From contig CM034388.1 in the NCBI GenBank assembly GCA_019925095.2, forward strand, positions 6,346,501 through 6,410,500: a stretch of DNA of 64,000 nt, read 5' to 3'. Both the position numbers and the translations under genes were made by a program. Positions 42,101-48,100 of this stretch are shown piece after piece. The notes beneath the pieces are model-generated. The model was not told the DNA's origin. It worked only from the letters and a program-made list of their open reading frames with translations, and searched no databases. Each line of letters begins with the position of its first letter. Positions within the stretch are counted from its first letter, which is position 1. This DNA is from Dendrolimus kikuchii. Lineage: Eukaryota > Arthropoda > Insecta > Lepidoptera > Lasiocampidae.

Positions 42101-45100
42101 GAAAGAAGTCGGCTAAATATTTATTTTTTGGTTTTTAGTGTTTTTGTTATTTTTTTTAATAGCTTCCATGTAAAGACATGGTATGTTTAGAATTATATCT
42201 ATAAACATAATATTTATAATATTATGTTGCGCTAAATTTTTTTTTAGGAATCCCGAGGGAATTTCCCGAGAGCGTTTTGACTTTCTTCGGTTGCATAAAA
42301 TTAGCTTATCCCGACACAGTTTTCACTAAAACGATACTTTAGATTCTTTTTTAAAATGCTGCGATACTTTGTGTCACGGGAATCCTGCGGGAAATTTCTC
42401 TGGTATGGTGCAAATTAGTTAGATCGCATAAATATTAGCTGATTTCGTTACGATTTCACTAGAACGATAATTTAAATCCTTTTTCAAATGATGCAATACG
42501 TGGAATTCTGTGGGAATTTTCCCGGGAGCGGTTTGAAGTTAAAACAATTTCCTACAGTTTATAATATTTTAAATTTTAACGCTTCATTGTGTCATTTTAG
42601 ATTGTTTATGTATGTAATATTTTAACAGCACAAGTTCGTTGTGGATGTGCGTGTATGTTAAGGAAATCAACAAGTGTTGACAACAACATGTGTTGTACTC
42701 TGTTTTATATGCGTATATAAATAAATAATATTTCATGCACAAATTTAATATTATAAAAGAACATCACGAGTTGTTTCTTTTCAATACAATTTTAAAGGTT
42801 TTATAAAAAGCCTTTTTCAAACCAAATCAACAATGCGTGTATAAAAGGTTTTTTCTGATGTTTTTAAATGCATTGCATGTAAAAAATTTCAAATGTTTTT
42901 ATTTACATCTTATACAAAACTTACAACTTGTAGCGTCTAATTAAAGTTTATCAAAAACCTTTTATAACCAATATTATCCGTAACCGTACCTAAACTATAA
43001 CTCTATCAAACAACACAAGAATAACTTCTTTCGTTATTAGTATGTATTTTTAAAGCTGTCTGTCTACGCACTTAACACTTTAACAGACCGAAGGTTCGAT
43101 ATACACTGAAGAGGTTTCAATACTGTTTTGACACTTCTGTGACGTTGCAAGGTTATGGTTGCATTACGTAACTACTAGTGATGTTAATCTGTTTTAAATT
43201 AATATTTTATCGATAGATTAGGAAGGCTCGGATATTATGCTATTAGCCCAGTTTAAATAGATCGTTTTAACAGGCTCAGTGCTTTAGGGGATCTAAATGA
43301 TCTAAGGAGATTTTCATTTGAGGCAGTATCCAAAATTACATATGTGTTCCATTTCAATACGTGACGTCATGATATTCTAGTAAAGTAAAGAAAACTCGTT
43401 GCTGGGGTGTTTGTTGCGGTCTTCTACTTTAACATTGACTAAAATTGTTTTGAAAACGTTGGTAGAATCATGACCTTAAGTAAGTAATTTTAAAATGTAA
43501 GATTCAAGTTTGATATACCTAAATATTATATTGTTCTTTTTTATATTATTATTTGTTAAAATGCCTCTTTTTTGACATTTATTATTATAATAATTGCATG
43601 CTTATTATTTTTATCAATCTGAGATCTGTATGCAATTTGTGCTTGAAGGTTTTTATCCATATTTATATTTTAAAAAAATCCATGGTTCCGATAAAGGGTT
43701 CCGTAGAGATGACAAACGTCAAAAGCCAAATAATGTTTTCGTTATTTGGCTATGGAACCAAAAAACCATTTAATGGAAAATACCAAATTTCACAAACGGT
43801 TATTGCTTAAAAATGTTCATTTTTAAGTTACCTTGATTACTTTTTCAGATCGTTCATGATCAAATAACAGAAGTGTTAAAACGAGGTCAGGTAAAAAGCA
43901 TATCAAATAAACGTGCATGTATGAAGAGGTTATTGAAAGTAGATGAAGCGATAGTTGTTTGTCAGGATCGTCACAAGTGGAAATCTATAGTCTCTGCCTA
44001 CCCCCATGGGAAAAAGGCGTGATAATATGTATGTATGTACTTTTTCAAAATTTTCATAGTATAAAAGTTGGGGGAGGGAGTAGTTTTCACGACATTGAGA
44101 ACTTAATCTGGTTACCTATTGCAATTGTTATTTTATTTGTAATTAAAAACATTGTTATTTTTGTTGACGATCTGACTGCCCTAAAAAAAATCAACCCTTA
44201 GTTACATGTGTACGTATGGCGGTTATCCCTGATCTTTACTTTTATCACAATTTCGCTACTGTAGAATACGTTTATAATGACATCGAAGGGAAGCGACAAA
44301 CACTCCAATATAGCGGACGTCATACAAAGCACAAACAAATATTATTACATGTTTAGAAAATTATTATTATATAATTAATACATGTTTTTAGCATTGTTAT
44401 TTTTGTAGAAGAGTTGTTTTGATTAGAATCAAGGTAATTAATCATTTTAAGCACAAGATTCTGTCTAATATTGGTATCATTCTTACTATAACCGCACATA
44501 TTTTATAAAAATAGGTAATAATAAGCGACATGTCGCTATAAGCGAGGTCATTATATCCGACTTTGTTGTAAAGAATTGATATGAGAACCAAACTAAGCTG
44601 TGTAATTAATTTGGTCAACACAGGCGGAGTCATAATAAACGGATTCTACTGTACTTAGATAATTTTATAGCGCTAAATAGACTACAACTTTTTATCAAAT
44701 TTCATCAATGTAGATCCAATGTAGTTTCCAGGAAAAATGACTGTGACATACACGGACAGATGAGCAGCCGGATATGGCGACTACATCTGTTCTATGAGAA
44801 ACGTTGAGCATTTAATCTATAGATACTGATTGTGTAATAATCTACATAAATCGCTAATAGAAAGGTCATATGATAAAAAATACCATTACCTAATACTGAT
44901 GTCATTGTGATATATGGATGCATGTTCGTCACTCTCCCCCACAAAAACTACTGAAAGGATTTTGATGAAACTTCACAGTGCGCACAGGACGTGCGCGGCG
45001 CTCAATGTAGCCACAGTGACAGTATTTTAAATGTGGTATGTTACAATGCACATGTCAGCGTAAACATGATGATAAGACAATATACGCATAGACTACATGA

Positions 45101-48100
45101 AGATACGTCTGTCTCTAGACAGAGCTAGAATTTATGGTAAAATGTTGTTTATTCATCTATTTGTCACTTTAAACAAGTGATAGATAGCAAGTTTGTGGAG
45201 AAGTAGGTATTTCTTAAAAATACAAAGAATTAAAGATAAACCATATCTCCGCTTAACATCACGCAAGATCATGATAATCACTACGTCTTCAGCTCCTTTA
45301 GGTGGAGTTCGTTGGGGTATCGAGTTAAAACTCTTTCCTCCGCCGTCAACTTAAAGGGCAACGACATTCCGATGGTCGTGGTCTCGAAGCCGCTGGAAGC
45401 TGTTCATTACAGGTGGCTTTCGGTGGCTTTGCGGGCTTCGCGTAGGCTGCAACGGCTTGGTCAGCCAGACTGCAGCGTTAGATGGCCGTCTAGGACTTTA
45501 GTTGGCCATCAGTGGCTTCTGTTGACCTCTTTTCGGCATTCGGGCAATCACGACCTCTGAGCATTGGTCTCCTCTAGGTGTATGAGATCGCGTGGGTCGG
45601 TTGCCAGAGGCCTAGATAGTCAGGAGACCAAGCGTGGAAGGGGGAGATGATCTAAAGCGAACCTATTACTCTACAATAAAAAAATAGGACTCACCGTAAC
45701 CGACTTCGTTTCTCCGCCAACGCAAGTTGTTGGGCGGGCGTCAACATCCTTCTTATGTTGGGCGGTGGAGCGTTGGGGAAGGAGTCGCCGCCCTCATGAG
45801 ACGGACCCTCATCCAGGTCAGGATCTGGGTCTTCCATCATGAAGCCTGAATGGTTACCCTGAAAACAACATCAATCCATACAATATGTCAATACGCAAAA
45901 TAAATTGTTTGGACCGCTTTTTAACCGTATTGCGCGTATGGAGGAGCATGAGATTTAAATGTCTAAAACTTATAATATGGAGGAAAAGTGCACAATTGTA
46001 TTTTTACTACAGTTCCGAGGAACTGCTCAAAATTATGCCTTAGTCTTCCTTCTACCGCCGCACCGGTTGCCATCGGCTTTTACGCAGCGTGGGGGTTTTG
46101 AATTTTACTACATAACTTTGTAGCGTGATCCAGAGTACACCTTCCTGAAAAATTTCACCCGTATAGACTCCGTTTATTTATTATCCGTGCAGGAACGGAG
46201 AAAGAATACAATTTTCCTGCGGCCGGGCGGCCTGTCGTAAGAGGCGAGAAAACAACCCACAGCCAGGTAAGTGGTAGGGCATTTGCCCGACTGGATGGCT
46301 ACCATCCCTGGTCTAAAGTATGCCGCCATAACAACCATGAGTTGTGTTCTGGCATTTGTGATCAGGTTCCAGGCTCTCTTAAGAGAGCAGCAACACATTT
46401 GTAGCACCTCTTGGTGTTGCAAATGTCCATAGGCGATGGTAACCGCTTTCTGCTGAGCTACTGCAATAAAAAAAAGACTCTGTAGTTTCTAAGAAAAATA
46501 CTCACTGTAATACACAAAGACAAATGGACAGAGGGACGGACAGATCGTAAACATAAGGGTTCGTTTTGTTTACGTACAAGTGATATCAACCTTCAACCAA
46601 TGGTAAAGTAATAAGCTAATATAATCCCTATTAATATTATAAATTCGAAAGTAAGTCTCTGTCTGTCTGTCTGTCTGTTCCGTTTTCACGTAAAAACTAC
46701 TGGACCGACTTGGCTGACACTTAGTATATATATATTTTCGATGTTGAGAATGAACATACGATACTTTTTATCCCGAAAAACGGGATAGTCTCCGGGATAA
46801 AAAAATATATTTGTCTTTCTGTTTGTTATGCTTTTATGAAAAAACTACTAGACCGATTTAGTTGAAATTCGGTATATATGTAATTTTAATATCGAGGATG
46901 GACAAGGCATACCTTCTATCCCGGATAATGCGATAGATTTTGGGATAGATTTATGTAAAGGTTATCCCAAAAAGTGGGATAGGTTTTTTTGTGATTTTCC
47001 AGTTTCGTCATTTTGGTCATCTTTGTCCAAGTTGTCCTTTTTGTCCGATTTGTCCTTTATGTCCGATTTGTCCTTTATGTCCGATTTGTCTTTTATGTCC
47101 GAGTTGTCCGATTTGTCCAATTTGTCCAAATTGTGCTATTTGTCCGAGTTGTCCAATTTGTCCGAGTTGTCCGAATTGTCCGAATTGTCCGAGTTGTCCA
47201 ATTTGTTCGAGTTGTTCGATTTGTCCGAGTTGTCCGATTTGTCCGATTTGTCCGAGTTGTCCGAGTTGTCCGATATGTCCGATTTGTCCGAGTTGTCTAA
47301 TTTGTTCGATTTGTCCGATTTGTCTTAGTTGTCCGAGTTGTCCGAGTTGTCCGATTTGTCCTTTTTGTCCGATTTGTCTGATTTGTCCGATTTGTCCGTT
47401 TTGTCCGATTTGTTATTTTTGTTCTTTTGTCCTTTTTGTCATTTATGTAGTTGTCATAGACGGGGGATAGATAAATATAGCTAGGACGGTTTGAAATAAA
47501 GGGTTGAAAGTTTGGATAAGACCAATCATTTCTCAAGTTTATAGATATAAACATTCATCATCTATAAAAAATGCGATAGTAAATCGGTATGTCTTTCCGT
47601 TAAGTTTTCACGGAAAACTACTAGGAATACTGGATCGGTTTTGCTCCAATTTTGTTTAAATGTAGTTTTAATACCGAAAATGGACATAAATACTTTTCAT
47701 GCCCAGAGATGGGATAGTTTGCGATATAAAATGAAATTAAATTTCCGAGTGCAAATAGCACTAACATTTTTTTTATTTTTTTTTATTGCAGGAGATCAGC
47801 AGACAGGCAGACGGCCCACTTGATGGAAAGCGGTTACCATCGCCTATGGACATTTGCAACACCAAAGTTGCTACAAATGCGCTGCTGCTCTCTTAAGGGA
47901 GCCTGGAACCTGGTCACTAATGCCGGAACACAACTCAAGGTTGTTATGGCGACATACTTTAGACCAGGGGTGGTAGCCATCCAGTCGGGCATATGCCCTA
48001 CCACCTGGCTTTGGGTTGTTAAGTCGCCTCTTACGACAGGCCGCCCGGCCGCAGGAAATTGTATTCTTTCTCCGTTCCTGCACGGATAAGAGTACATAAA

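Larger units (their letters stand above)
32996..45694 (-). other. Long ACC intron between alternative N-terminal exons
   Basis: No further host exon was found. It carries LINE tails (33745-34205, 43850-44032), SINE-like copies, a tRNA-derived SINE, Helitrons and the hAT element. 41250-42150 holds three diverged tandem repeats of a GGTCACCAAGTCAGGATCTG-containing unit. 44030-45290 shows nothing I can name. Confidence 0.6.

Noticed and set aside
45312..45560. 82-codon plus-strand ORF in GC-rich block
   Set aside because: It corresponds to imperfect TTGGCC-type repeat sequence related to 32300-32640. No protein family is recognised and there is no splice context.
47023..47452. Possible CRISPR-like array
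   Set aside because: The units are contiguous 9-bp repeats without spacers, in eukaryotic DNA.
46991..47470. Open frames encoding Cys-Pro-Ile, Phe-Val-Arg and Leu-Ser repeat proteins
   Set aside because: All three forward frames and one reverse frame are open because the DNA is a 9-bp tandem repeat. There is no host-like start context or domain.
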